A DNA stretch of 64,000 nt from Isoperla grammatica. Its lineage: Eukaryota > Arthropoda > Insecta > Plecoptera > Perlodidae. The notes below the pieces were generated by a model. That model was given only the letters and a program-made list of their open reading frames with translations. It made no database searches and was not told where the DNA came from. Made by a program: the position numbers and the translations under genes. Within the stretch, counting starts at the first letter, position 1; each line of letters opens with the position of its first letter. Positions 13,366 to 24,911 of this stretch are shown in pieces. The stretch covers positions 1,156,992 to 1,220,991 of the forward strand of contig OX246744.1 of assembly GCA_945910005.1 (NCBI GenBank), written 5' to 3'.

Positions 13366-16300
13366 CTACTTGGCGACGATGACGCGGCGCGCGCTGATTG
13401 GCTTGACGGTGGCCGGGGGGAGGGGGCACGGCTCGCAGAGCCACCGGTGTCTGATGACCTGGCTGACAGTGGCTCTACGCGTCACGTCGGGCTCCAGCAG
13501 GTGGCTGCACAACACACGAGCTAGCTTATATACACGACCTGATTGGCCGGGACACGTGTGTCTGATGACCTGGCTGACAGTGGCTCTACGCGTCACGTCG
13601 GGCTCCAGCAGGTGGCTGCACACGTGACAAACACAGGGGTTCTCATGCTCTGACGCCGGCGTATTGCGTTAGTCGTTGGCCAATCAGGTAGCGGAACGTC
13701 GTACGCGACTCGCCTCCCCTTTTGAAATGGGATTATTTTCTATTTGCCCAACGACGAACCCTATACTCCGGCGTTGGACCATGAGAACCCAGCATTACAG
13801 CAACCTTATGGATGCTGACGACAAAGTAAACTTAGGCATTTTAGCCAACCAAATGTCAGTATTTGAAAAAGCCACCCGCTGATTGGCTCGGACTCACTCA
13901 CTCATCTATGACGTCAGCATTCAGAAGGTTGCTGTGGAACTACTTTATCTGCAACCCCGTCTGGGCCCAGAGTGACACTGCCGATCGTAACGGGCGACGC
14001 CATTTTGTCCTCCTCTTTCCCATTCCTCCCCTTTGAGTTTTAGTTCTACTCGTCCCCTACTTCATGCAATCAACCCCCGACGTCATATGACCTTGTTGCC
14101 TGACGTTGTGGGGGTGACTGGAGGTAACGGACGAGTAGGAGGACGAGTAGAGGAACGTAGTTCAGGGGTGGAAGGGAAAGGGGTACTACGTCATTTTGTC
14201 GCCTCTTACGAATGGTTGTCAATAAACTCTACTTCGGGCCCGGAGGGGTATATATAGTGTTATTGTTTCTAAGGGGTAAACATGTGCGTGAGCGTGTGCG
14301 TGTGCGTGTGCGTGTGCGTGTGCGTGTGCGTGTGCGTGTGCGTGTGCGTGTGCGTGTGCGTGTGCGTGTGCGTGTGCGTGTGCGTGTGCGTGTGCGTGTG
14401 CGTGTGCGTGTGCGTGTGCGTGTGTGCGTGTGCGTGTGCGTGTGCTACTCACAAGATGAGCCTCTTGGCGCCGTCCGACACGGTGACCTCGAACTCTCCC
14501 GGGAAGGTCAGACCTCTCCGCTGTTGCGTGTCGAGCATCATGCTGACGTCACTGTCGTCAAACGGCATCGTCGCCGTCAACATGATGAAGAGGACGCAGC
14601 CCAGCGACCACACGTCATACATCTTGGGGTTGTAGGGCACCCCCTGCGCGTCAACACAAGCATCCCGTTACAACTGTCTGTGAGGGAGGGGGGTGAGGGG
14701 GGGTTGTAGGGCACCCCCTGCGCGTCAACACACAGCATCTTGCATGTTACAACGGCTTCAACTCAGGGCTTCATCCATCAGGGTGAAACAAGAATTGTGC
14801 AAAATTATCTTATCAACGTTCCAGAAAGTAACTTAAGATTAATTCAATGAAATAGAAAGGCGAGGGGGCGTCAGTCGTACCCGATTGTGTCAGTATATTA
14901 TGACATAATGATTGTGGACCTTATGTTAAGACAACAATTGTGGGGGCGATCGCGTAATTGTGTCCCACCCTCTGTATCCGCCACTGGTGAGGCTCAGGGA
15001 AGGAGAGTAAGAAGAAGAGAGGGCGGGAGAGGGAAGATGAAAGGGGGTAGCCCCACCTGCAGTATCTCGGGCGCCGCGTACGCCGCGCTACCGCAGAAGG
15101 TGTCGCTCAGCAGGCGGCGGCCATCTTGGGGGAGGGAGTGAGGGAGAGGACAGAGAGGGCGGGAGAGGGAAGTAGAAGGGGGTAGCCCCACCTGCAGTAT
15201 CTCGGGGGCCGCGTACGCCGCGCTACCGCAGAAGGTGTCGCTGAGCAGGCGGCGGCCATGTTGAAGGCGGGAGAGGGAAGATGAAAGGGGGTAGCCCCAC
15301 CTGCAGTATCTCGGGCGCCGCGTACGCCGCGCTACCGCAGAAGGTGTCGCTCAGCAGGCGGCGGCCATCTTGGGGGAGGGAGTGAGGGAGAGGCCAGAGA
15401 GGGCGGGAGAGGGAAGTAGAAAGGGGGTAGCCCCACCTGCAGTATCTCGGGCGCCGCGTACGCCGCGCTACCGCAGAAGGTGTCGCTCAGCAGGCGGCGG
15501 CCATCTTGGTCCCGGCACCACCGAGCGAACCCAAAGTCTGCCAGTTTGACCCAGTCCTTGCCGGCCATCAGGATGTTCTCGCATTTGAGGTCTCGGTGGC
15601 TGATGTCCATCGAGTGAAGATAGTCCACTGCCGATACCAGCTGCCTGCCAACATGTACGTCACTGTAGGTCTAGCACACTGCCAGCCCTGCGTGGTGGTG
15701 CCGAGAGCTCAGAGAGTGTCCAGAGAGCTTCTAGAGTCTACTCACTTCAAGAGATGAATACACAAGTGCTCGGAGAGAGTCCAGAGAGCTTCTAGAGTCT
15801 ACTCACTTCAAGAGATGAATACACAAGTGCTCGGAGAGTGTCCAGAGAGCTTCTAGAGTCTACTCACTTGAAGAGATGAATACACAAGTGCTCGGAGAGT
15901 GTCCAGAGAGCTTCTAGAGTCTACTCACTTGAAGAGATGAATACACAAGTGCTCGGAGAGTGTCCAGAGAGCTTCTAAAGTCTACTCACTTGAAGAGATG
16001 AATACACAAGTGCTCGGAGAGTGTCCAGAGAGCTTCTAAAGTCTACTCACTTGAAGAGATGAATACACAAGTGCTCGGAGAGTGTCCAGAGAGCTTCTAA
16101 AGTCTACTCACTTGAAGAGATGAATACACAAGTGTTCGGAGAGTGTCCAGAGAGCTTCTAAAGTCTACTCACTTGAAGAGATGAATACACAAGTGCTCAG
16201 AGAGTGTCCAGAGAGCTTCTAGAGTCTACTCACTTGAAGAGATGAATACACAAGGGCTCGGAGAGTGTCCAGAGAGCTTCTAAAGTCTACTCACTTGAAG

Positions 16301-19300
16301 AGATGAATACACAAGTGCTCGGAGAGTGTCCAGAGAGCTTTTAGAGTCTACTCACTTGAAGAGATGAATACACAAGTGCTCGGAGAGTGTCCAGAGAGCT
16401 TCTAGAGTCTACTCACTTGAAGAGATGAATACACAAGTGCTCGGAGAGTGTCCAGAGAGCTTCTAGAGTCTACTCACTTGAAGAGATGAACACACAAGTG
16501 CTCGGAGAGTGTCCAGAGAGCTTCTAGAGTCTACTTACTTGAAGAGATGAATACACAAGTGCTCGGAGAGTGTCCAGAGAGCTTTTAGAGTCTACTCACT
16601 TGAAGAGATGAATGCACAGGTGCTCGGAGAGTGTCCAGAGAGCTTCTTAAGTTTACTTACTTGAAGAGATGAATACACAAGTGCTCGGAGAGTGTCTAGA
16701 GAGCTTCTAGAGTCTACTCACTTGAAGAGATGAATACACAAGTGCTCGGATAGTGTCTAGAGAGCTTCTACAGTCTACTCACTTGAAGAGATGAATTCAC
16801 AGGTGCTCGGAGAGTGTCCAGAGAGCTTCTTAAGTCTACTCACTTGAAGAGATGAATACACAAGTGCTCGGAGAGTGTCCAGAGAGCTTTTAAAGTCTAC
16901 TCACTTGAAGAGATGAATACACAAGTGCTCGGAGAGTGTCCAGAGAGCTTCTAGAGTCTACTCACTTGAAGAGATGAATACAGAAGTGCTCGGAGAGTGT
17001 CCAGAGAGCTTCTAAAGTCTACTCACTTGAAGAGATGAATACACAAGTGCTCGGAGAGTGTCCAGAGAGCTTCTAGAGTCTACTCACTGGAAGAGATGAA
17101 TGCACAGGTGCTCGGAGAGTGTCCAGAGAGCTTCTAAAGTCTACTCACTTGAAGAGATGAATACACAAGTGCTCGGAGAGTGTCCAGAGAGCTTCTAGAG
17201 TCTACTCACTTGAAGAGATGAATGCACAGGTGCTCGGAGAGTGTCCAGAGAGCTACCAAAGTCTACTCACTTGAAGAGATGAATACACAAGTGCTCGGAG
17301 AGTGACCAGAGAGCTTCTAGAGTCTACTCACTGGAAGAGATGAATGCACAGGTGCTCGGAGAGTGTCCAGAGAGCTTCTAGAGTCTACTCACTTGAAGAG
17401 ATGAATACACAAGTGCTCGGAGAGTGTCCAGAGAGCTTCTAGAGTCTACTTACTTGAAGAGATGAATGCACAGGTGCTCGGAGAGTGTCCAGAGAGCTTC
17501 TAAAGTCTACTCACTTGAAGAGATGAATACACAAGTGCTCGGAGAGTGTCCAGAGAGCTTCTAAAGTCTATTCACTTGAAGAGATGTATACACAAGTGCT
17601 CAGAGAGTGTCCAGAGAGCTTCTAGAGTCTACTCACTTGAAGAGATGAATGCACAGGTGCTCGGAGAGTGTCCAGAGAGCTTCTAAAGTCTACTCACTTG
17701 AAGAGATGAATACACAAGTGCTCGGAGAGTGTCCAGAGAGCTTCTAGAGTCTACTCACTTGAAGAGATGAATGCACAGGTGCTCGGAGAGTGTCCAGAGA
17801 GCTACCAAAGTCTACTCACTTGAAGAGATGAATACACAAGTGCTCGGAGAGTGACCAGAGAGCTTCTAGAGTCTACTCACTGGAAGAGATGAATGCACAG
17901 GTGCTCGGAGAGTGTCCAGAGAGCTTCTAGAGTCTACTCACTTGAAGAGATGAATACACAAGTGCTCGGAGAGTGTCCAGAGAGCTTCTAGAGTCTACTT
18001 ACTTGAAGAGATGAATGCACAGGTGCTCGGAGAGTGTTCAGAGAGCTTCTAAAGTCTACTCACTTGAAGAGATGAATACACAAGTGCTCGGAGAGTGTCC
18101 AGAGAGCTTCTAAAGTCTATTCACTTGAAGAGATGTATACACAAGTGCTCAGAGAGTGTCCAGAGAGCTTCTAGAGTCTACTCACTTGAAGAGATGAATG
18201 CACAAGTGCTCGGAGAGAGCCCCCTTTGCCCGGACAAAGTCGAGTAGATCCCCCTTCTCGCAGATGTCCATGAAGATAAAGAGTCTCTCGTCCACTTCTA
18301 TAATGTCGAGGGTCTGAACGATGTTTGGGTGACGTATGCTGCGTATGATGCTGACCTGCAACACACGCATATATCACACGAGCACACGCACTCTTGTAGG
18401 TGCGACAAGTGGACACGTGAAACCGTGTGTGGTTACGAAGATCTGATCTTACAAAGAAGCAAATTAAAAGAATATACTCGAGGTTCTCTTTCAAATTGAT
18501 TCCATGTGTGAACTACGTTGGCCTGACTTCCGAATGACAGCCCTGAAATTTACGAAATTATCTAAGAATCCGTAGCCTAATATGTCTCGCAGGTATATTG
18601 TTATATGCTTAAATAAGATGTTACTGAGAGTAATGGGAAGCAATAAAATAACATTAATATCTTTAGGTTCTCTTACAAGTCGCTACTATGTGTTAAATTA
18701 GGTAATTTTCGAATGACAGCCCGTTAAACTTCCGTATTTATCTTAAAATCTGTGGTATGTTCCGCAGTTTTGTTTACATATCATTAGAAAATGTTATTAA
18801 GATAAATAAGAACGAATCAATTTAAATAAATAGTTTCAGGTTCACTAGCAAATCGATATTTTGTGTGAAATTACGTAATTTCATAATGACACTCTTAAAA
18901 CTTACGAAATTATCTCAGAATCTGTAGTATGTCACGCAGGTATGTTTTAATATGCTAGAATAAGATATAATTGAGATTATTTAGAAGAAATCAAATAAAT
19001 AGGCCCTAAAGTAGGCGCAGGTTCTCTTACAAATCTACAAATCACAGCTTTGTGTGAATGACAGCCCGTTAAACTTCCATAATTATTTCAAAAACCGTGG
19101 AATGTCACGCATGTTTGTTTATATTTGCTTAAAGAAGATGTAATGGAAATAAATTATAAGTAATCAAATTAAACGAATTTAGGCCTACTCAAGTTCAGAG
19201 CCTATATTGTGGATTTTTTCGAACTGCACAAACTACATTGCAAATGTAAAACTATACCTATAATCCAATAATGGTTGTCAGTAAGCATAAATTCATACTT

Positions 19301-20689
19301 AAAATTTCAGAGTCATTTTGATTATCTTAAAAACACCCCAAATACGGTAAAATATTAATAAAAACATGCTGAAATGAAAACTGAAATTTTCAAACCTGGC
19401 TTTAGAAGCATTTATCAACTGCAAAAACACGAGATTTTCAACCGCACATGTGATATTCCCAACTCCGCAAAATGTGTCCAACTGCACAATCATATAGGCT
19501 AGGTCTTACTGTGTCCAAACGCCCCCTTCCCCCCCCCCCTGTCCACCACTGAGCCACTCACCTCTCTCGGCAAGAACTTGAGGATGTAGTCATCGGAGGC
19601 CTTTCTCTTGTTGACTATCTTGCACGCGACTTTCTGCGACTTTCCGTTCGAGTAGACCTTCGAGGCCGACTTCACCTAGACATAGACAGACACAGACAGA
19701 CATAGACAGACATAGACAACCAGACAGACAGACAGACATAGACAGACATTCATACCGTCAGTAAGAAGAGGTGTTTGAGAGGCCATTGTAGGGCTCGTGC
19801 TTACCTTACAGTAAGAGCCTTCTCCTATCACTGTGCTCGTGCTTACCTTACAGAAGAGCCTTCTCCTATCGTCCTATCACTGGGCTCGTGCTTACCTTAC
19901 AGTAAGAGCCTTCTCCTATCGTCCTATCACTGGGCTCGTGCTTACCTTACAGTAAGAGCCTTCTCCTATCGTCCTATCACTGGGGCTCGTGCTTACCTTA
20001 CAGTAAGAGCCTTCTCCTATCGTCCTATCACTGGGGCTCGTGCTTACCTTACAGTAAGAGCCTTCTTCTATCGTCCTATCACTGGGCTCGTGCTTACCTT
20101 ACAGTAAGAACCTTCTCCTATCGTCCTATCACTGGGCTCGTGCTGACCTTACAGTAAGAGCCTTCTCCTATCGTCCTATCACTGGGGCTCGTGCTTACCT
20201 TGCAGTAAGAGCCTTCTCCTATCGTCCTATCACTGGGGCTCGTGCTTACCTTGCAGTAAGAGCCTTCTCCTATCGTCCTATCACTGAGGCTCGTGCTTAC
20301 CTTACAGTAAGAGCCTTCTCCTATCGTCCTATCACTGGGGCTCGTGCTTACCTTACAGTAAGAGCCTTCTCCTATCGTCCTATCACTGTGCTCGTGCTTA
20401 CCTTACAGTAAGAGCCTTCTCCTATCGTCCTATCACTAGGGCTCGTGCTTACCTTGCAGTAAGAGCCTTCTCCTATCGTCCTATCACTGGGGCTCGTGCT
20501 TACCTTGCAGTAAGAGCCTTCTCCTATCGTCCTATCACTGGGGCTCGTGCTTACCTTGCAGTAAGAGCCTTCTCCTATCGTCTTGCCGATCAAGTACCCA
20601 CAGCTCTGCAGAGTCTCGTCCACCTTGTCTGCCCCTGACACTCCATGAAAGTGCCGGACCTTGATCGAAGACAGCGTCGGAAAAGGCAT
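13366..20689 (-). CDS. Testis-specific serine/threonine kinase (TSSK) family protein, six exons
   Basis: Coding exons on the minus strand: 20689-20555, 19675-19562, 18355-18186, 15644-15437, 14643-14453 and 13504-13366. All introns are GT-AG and the phases (0, 0, 2, 0, 2) join into one 318-residue frame ending in TAG. The translation is a full kinase domain with a short tail. It has a glycine loop GEGSYCKV (39-46, Cys where the third Gly is usual), the VACK lysine at about 64, the Glu of LPRE at 83, HRDLKCEN at 156-163, DFG at 176-178, APE at 204-206, DVWSLG at 219-224, and PDVTRRAT near the C-terminus. The stretches [25 protein letters not shown] and MPFDDSD are typical of TSSK kinases, which act in spermatid differentiation in animals. 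An upstream in-frame ATG at 20914 would add 75 residues. I prefer 20689 because it gives the short N-terminus usual for the family. Introns contain arrays built from exon ends, listed separately. Confidence 0.9.
13446..13623 (-). repeat. Duplicated 3' splice site and start of TSSK exon 6
   Basis: A segment of about 64 bp with the acceptor GTGCAG and the first some 57 nt of exon 6 ([19 protein letters not shown]) occurs twice: in the real exon at about 13448-13511 and upstream in intron 5 at about 13559-13622, a 111-bp offset. Only the downstream copy continues into RWLCEP and the stop codon. The upstream copy reads into unrelated sequence, so it looks like a partial exon duplication inside the intron. 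Confidence 0.85.
14284..14446. repeat. (GTGTGC)n microsatellite next to the TSSK exon 5 donor
   Basis: About 27 units of a GTGTGC hexanucleotide. On the gene strand this is (CACACG)n beginning a few nt after the GTGAGT donor of exon 5 (14447-14452). The polar ORFs on both strands are repeat artefacts. Confidence 0.95.
14626..14753 (-). repeat. Duplicated 3' splice site of TSSK exon 5
   Basis: About 50 bp covering the end of intron 4, the CAG acceptor and the first exon 5 codons (GVPYNP) are present twice. The copies are at about 14626-14674 and about 14699-14753, offset by about 73 bp. The copy at 14643 is continuous with the rest of exon 5 and is the functional one. The other is an isolated decoy acceptor in intron 4. 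Confidence 0.75.
15049..15510 (-). repeat. Four copies of TSSK exon 4 end with its 5' splice site
   Basis: The last about 70 nt of exon 4 ([22 protein letters not shown]) plus the donor GTGGGGCTACC occur four times, starting near 15052, 15189, 15297 and 15437. They are spaced 110-140 bp apart, with G-rich intron sequence between. Only the 15437 copy is joined to the upstream part of the exon. The other three lie inside intron 4 as near-exact copies, the one near 15205 with small changes. Confidence 0.85.
15707..18216 (-). repeat. 61-bp array built from TSSK exon 3 end and donor, about 41 copies
   Basis: The unit, read on the gene strand, holds about 32 nt of exon 3 coding sequence (CTCTCCGAGCACTTGTG to CTCTTCAA), the donor GTGAGT and about 23 nt of intron. 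The unit nearest the exon, at 18186-18216, is the real exon end. All others fill nearly the whole of intron 3. Variants such as CACAGGTGC alternate with CACAAGTGC. A distinctive variant (GCTACCAAAG) recurs about 549 bp apart near 17250 and 17800, which is nine units, so part of the array was amplified as a block. Without splicing, the frame meets TGA right after the first exon end. Confidence 0.95.
19676..19750. repeat. GACA/GACATA microsatellite beside the TSSK exon 2 acceptor
   Basis: Interrupted GACA, GACATA and GACAGACAGACA runs start immediately at the TCTAG acceptor of exon 2 on the intron 1 side. This is low-complexity DNA. Confidence 0.8.
19784..20595 (-). repeat. 50/51-bp array built from TSSK exon 1 end and donor, about 16 copies
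   Basis: Each unit carries the glycine-loop codons TIGEGSYCK, the donor GTAAGC and about 18 nt of intron, on the minus strand. I count 16 occurrences of the GTAAGAGCCTTC core including the true exon end at 20555. The exon-proximal units are 51 bp and stay in frame, so read-through would encode about three extra copies of the loop. Further units are 50 bp and break the frame. The two most distal units carry internal deletions, as expected at the edge of an ageing array. Confidence 0.93.
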
Positions 20690-21156
20690 TTTACTAATAC
20701 GTGTCACTGATTTAGAAACAGTGTCGCCGGTACATTGGCGACTTCTATGCTTACTTTTATGTGAGTGACTAAAATTTTTTTGAAAGACGTAGCTTACTTT
20801 CTTGTGAAAAATCTCATGACAAAAAAATACGTTTTTGTTCAAGAAATCTTGAACAAGAATGTTGGTGCTACGTAATTCGACTGGGATGGTAAATAAACAA
20901 GTGACGGACGACAATTGAAGAAAACAAGGTCTCCGCCTTATTTCGAGAGGGCTGTGATATGCTTAATAATCCACAGCCACCTGGAGGACCTGGGAGTTCC
21001 GATCAAGGTCTTCTTGATCTCCTACCCGACAGTCGGTGTCTTTGAGTTCGACGAGCCTCCGCTAGGCGGAGATCAAGTGGACCTTCATTTCGATAGACGG
21101 ATTTTCCGCCCGTAATACTTGTGGTTTTGTACGGTTGTGAATAATATTCGCACAGA
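20690..21156. other. 5' flank of the TSSK gene
   Basis: This holds the presumed 5' UTR and promoter of the kinase gene. I see no clear TATA box. The in-frame ORF continues upstream to an ATG at 20914, so the 5' end is uncertain. Nothing else is recognisable. Confidence 0.4.
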
Positions 21157-21360
21157 ATGATGATGATGATGATGATGTTTGGTGCTTTACGTCCCATGTT
21201 TTTGCAACGAGGCTAATCGAGACGATGAGTGGGTGATTATGAGGATGAAAAAACGCCACATGACATCCATGCCCAAGACAGGGTTCGAACCTGGAACTCA
21301 GAGACCGCGGTTTACTAGACCAACGCGTAATCGACCTCGGCCAACTGCGCCGGCTTCGCA
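21157..21360 (-). mobile_element. tRNA-derived SINE-like element with (ATC)n tail
   Basis: Read on the minus strand it begins GCCGGCGCAGTTGGCCGAGG, a type II tRNA-like start with an A box. It has a B box GGTTCGAACCC about 60 nt later, then a body with GGGACGTAAAGCACC, and ends in (CAT)n at 21157-21178. A leucine- or serine-tRNA origin is inferred from the GGCCGAGG start and the long variable region. Confidence 0.65.
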
Positions 21361-23881
21361 CAGAAAAAAACTCTCGTACGCACATTTTGTTAAACTTGGA
21401 AATATCAATGAATGTGAGTTTATACATCAATGGTTTAGGTAGAAGAAGTTATTTAACAAAACTCAAACTGCCCGCTGTGTTTTCTGTCTTATCATTTCCA
21501 CTGAGTGTAATAAGAGTGTAATACTAACAAGCCACTAAAATAAATGAATCGATATTTATATATATTTAGTTTTAATTGTGTTTAGAGCTGGTTTTCTCAG
21601 AGAAGACTGTGAGGATCGATACACCTTTGCCATGTTTAATCATAGTTTGAGAAGCCGTGTGCTAGGAGAAGTTAAAGGAGAAACGGGTCAAGCGTTAGGC
21701 ATGTCTTAGGGTGAACCTAGACCCAAGTGAAGGGTGCAAACCTCCCACCCCCTACCCGACTTATAGTTAGAAACATAGATGGAAACAGAGACTTATTTAA
21801 TACCAAGTTATCTGTTTGTAGTGAAGAGGGATTCACCAATAATTGGGCTAAAACTTTGCATATTTTAGTTCCCAAGTTAGAAGAACTCCACGCAAGTCTC
21901 AAATATTTCAGTGTTATGTAAGCGTGACAAGAAGTAAACACTATTGTGTTAGTCTAATGGCCATTAAGTATTGTCTCAAGAAACAATGCGAACCAATTAG
22001 TCCGGTGAAAATATCTGATGACATACTTGACAAACTTTAACAACTGTAAGAGTCGTTAACAAGGCCGAAAACAATCAATTCGAGACGATATATTCGAGTT
22101 ATTGGAGCCAGGGTGGCGTTGGCAAACTGCAATCAATCATGTTTTACGAATGATATCGCATTAATCATAAACAGAATGTAGCTACAAATCGTAAAAGTTA
22201 TGTAATATGGTCGCGTTTGAAGCCGATGCAGCTTGTGCACATATTTTGGTATCAACGTGGCACTGAGTGCTGCTAATCATTTATGAATTAAAAAAAAGGG
22301 GGTAGACCTACATGGGCCCACTCTGAGCAACCCCCCCCCCTCCTCCTCTCTGGCGCTTAAAATTGTTTAAAAATGCTGTAAAATGGTTCAAAGTTAAACG
22401 AAAATATTAATCCCCTGAGCATTCACTGTTCTTTCTTATGAATGTATCTTAGTTACAATTAATATTTATGTTTTCAAAAGTTCTTATTGTATTGAAACAA
22501 CACATTGCAAACTTATAAATGAGAACATTTGAAAAAAAGGAAATATTAATTGGAATAAAGAAACATTGATAAGTTGTCTCTAGGGGAATGATATATTTTG
22601 GTTTCATTTTGAGCAATTATAAAGCTTTAAAGTTTTTGATAACCATCTAAATCCCCCCCCTCCCAACCGCCCCCCCCCCCCCCCCCCCCCCACGACCAGC
22701 GAGATGCGTCGTACTCATTTAGCCCCAATCTTTGAAACAGTATTGCAAAGTGGTGCATGGTGCATGTATATTGTACAAGTGGCGATAGGTAGATAGATAG
22801 ATGGATAGGCTAGGTGGCTGAGGGGGGGGGGGGGGGGGGGGGGGGGCTTATCTTAAATAAATACAAACAATTAAAAAAATCATATTTATAGTCTACCCAC
22901 TCAGTAAAAAGACTGATATTCAGTGGGGGACTTTTTAAAGCGACTAAACCAACCCTGTAGGCTCCGAACACCATCGACTTTCTACGACGTGTTGAGTGAA
23001 ACGATCGCTTTCTCTTTTCCTTTGTAACTTTAGGGTTTCTTTTTCAACAGTTTATTTTTACACACTGTTTCCCTTTTAAAATACTTTAATACCTGGGGAA
23101 ATTCTTATACTATGTTTTATATTTCAGTATTACTACAGTTGTTTATTTCTTCATAAGCGCACAGCGGTGTTTGCGGGTATCAAAAAAGACGTCCTGTGGC
23201 GCCCAGTCAATGAGCTGTCAATCATTCGAATGCTGGGGCAAGTTGGGGTCTGTTGTGCGCTTGGGGTGGGTCAAATAGACGGCGCGATCGGAGCCGGCAG
23301 AAATTACATATATTTTAAAAGTAACATATTTCTGACGATAACCTCGCCCTTAAAGTGAATAAACTGTCAAGGTGTGAGGTACGCTAAACTGTAAACTATA
23401 AATTGAAGAATTTTAATAATTATAGCTAATAATATACACAAATCCTATAAAATACAAAAAACAAAATTACTAAAACAAGTAAAATAGTGTTCGTTGCAAA
23501 CATTGTCAGCCACTTCGCACGTGCGCTTACATAAGTCAACAATTAAACTACATCTTGATTACTGCTGTTCCAGTGCGGCTCCCAATCAATGGAGTTAATG
23601 AGCTAGATCAATATGCGACACTTCTTACATAATACAGAAATGAGAGTGACGATAAATTGCAGAGGGAATATTGGGGCGAATCAATGATGGAAGTTTTTGG
23701 CGAAATCAGTTTTGAGTTCGTTACAAACCCCATTCTAACTTATTGACAAATTATTTGTTCTTGCGTAGAAGTGTAATTAAAATATAACAGACACAAAGAA
23801 GCTTCTTACATTGCTACGGTCCCAGACAGCAGTCTTGGTTAGAAGTAGGGGGTGGCAGAGGTCAATACCGTAGCGGGAAAC
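21361..23881. other. Intergenic region, nothing coding recognised
   Basis: AT-rich DNA with low-complexity tracts: C runs near 22331 and 22652-22690, GATA-like repeats near 22791-22803 and 25 G at 22822-22846. An ORF at 21727-21921 (with SEEGFTNNWAKTLH) resembles no family I know. It may be a transposon scrap. Confidence 0.4.
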
Positions 23882-24342
23882 CAGGGGAGGACTGGGATAA
23901 AAAGGCCCGGGATGCTGGGTTTCGGGGGGGGCCGCACGAGGTGGCGTGACGCAGCTGGGGTCTGGGGCAAGGCCCCAGCCGCCGGAGGCAAATACGCCGA
24001 AGGCGCAAAAAGTTTTTGGGGGTTGCATTAAATTTTATGGCCTGAATTAGGATTTTAAGGCGCGATTAACAGAGGCCACCCTACCTCTAGCAAAATATTT
24101 TCCATTATATTCAATTAATTACATTGAATATTTACAATAAATATAGCAATAAATCCAATTATAATTTCAAAATAATACTTATAGAGTGGTGTTAAGATTT
24201 TTTTTAGCAATATACAGATAAGTATTTACATCATAGGAACTTTCGGGTAGCAGCCCGGGTGCCCGGACTGCCAAAAGGCCCAAATTTGCCCATGGGCCCG
24301 GGAAGCGATCGCATCCCGGCATCCCTAGCCAGTCCGCGCCTG
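23882..24342. mobile_element. hAT-type MITE, 461 bp
   Basis: It begins CAGGGGAGGACTGGGAT and ends CTAGCCAGTCCGCGCCTG, so the ends are imperfect inverted repeats of the hAT type (CAGGG-CGG). It is flanked by a perfect 8-bp direct repeat CGGGAAAC at 23874-23881 and 24343-24350. Eight-base duplications are the hAT hallmark. A relative in the opposite orientation lies at 34538-34952. There is no transposase coding. Confidence 0.9.
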
Positions 24343-24386
24343 CGGGAAACAAAAGCAAAAGGCTTCTTGGCTGAGAAAAGAAATAT

Positions 24387-24392
24387 TTTATT
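24387..24392 (-). terminator. AATAAA signal for P1
   Basis: Minus-strand AATAAA about 170 nt downstream of the P1 stop codon (24563-24565). Confidence 0.5.
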
Positions 24393-24562
24393 AAAGAACA
24401 TTCCGATATCACTATGATGAATTCAATTTACAACTTCGTTCTTAGTTTTTCCAAAGAAACCTTTCCGTCCGTGAATAACTGTTTGTTTACAGAGTGACAG
24501 TCGGTCTCGCTTATGACATCAGCATAGGCAATCAATAATACATTTGACAAACAAACAATAAA

Positions 24563-24843
24563 TTAATAAAAACCTTCTTTTTTAAACAACGGGCAATACC
24601 TGGACTTGTCCAGGCCCCAATCGTCGTCATCGAGGCAAGATCGAATTAAATACAGACAGTTCTGAAAGTTCGGTGTAAATCTACAGGGATGAAGTCTGAC
24701 CATTTCCACTTTGCCGGGGGTGGCGTATCCGGTAGTGTTGAACCCGGCCTTGCGGGCGAACTTTTCCATCCCCTCCTGATCCAGGGAGAAGCGGACAATC
24801 ATAGACCTGAGCTGGATCAGGTCGCGACCCCTCAGCGCTCTCT
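24563..24843 (-). CDS. P1: terminal exon of a secreted four-cysteine protein, 5' exons not found
   Basis: A 281-nt terminal exon with an acceptor GTTGCAG at its 5' side and a TAA stop, encoding 92 residues after a split codon. It shares the phase-1 entry point of the other P genes, and its body aligns with them. MEKFARKAGFNTTGYATPGK corresponds to the GKFAVYTGVNVAGKG region of P2. It carries the same C-x8-C-x6-C-x12-C style tail. No signal-peptide exon or micro-exon lies between it and P2. That interval is almost entirely the 38-bp array. P1 is therefore either 5'-truncated, or used as an alternative last exon of the P2 leader exons 7 kb away. Family function is unknown. Confidence 0.7.
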
Positions 24844-24875
24844 CTGCAACACAAGGACGGCGGCCATATAGACTA

Positions 24876-24911
24876 CAGGCAGGCAGGCAGGCAGGCAGGC
24901 AGGCGGGCGGG

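Noticed and set aside
14212..14709. 165-residue Arg-Val repeat ORF and the antisense His-Ala ORF
   Set aside because: Both are translations of the (GTGTGC)n microsatellite, overlapping the real TSSK exon 5.
15707..18216. CRISPR array or RNA gene array with 61-bp period
   Set aside because: There are no spacers. The unit is the end of TSSK exon 3 with its donor and intron start.
23167..23358. 63-residue ORF as a gene
   Set aside because: No family resemblance, no flanking splice or promoter signals, and AT-rich intergenic context.
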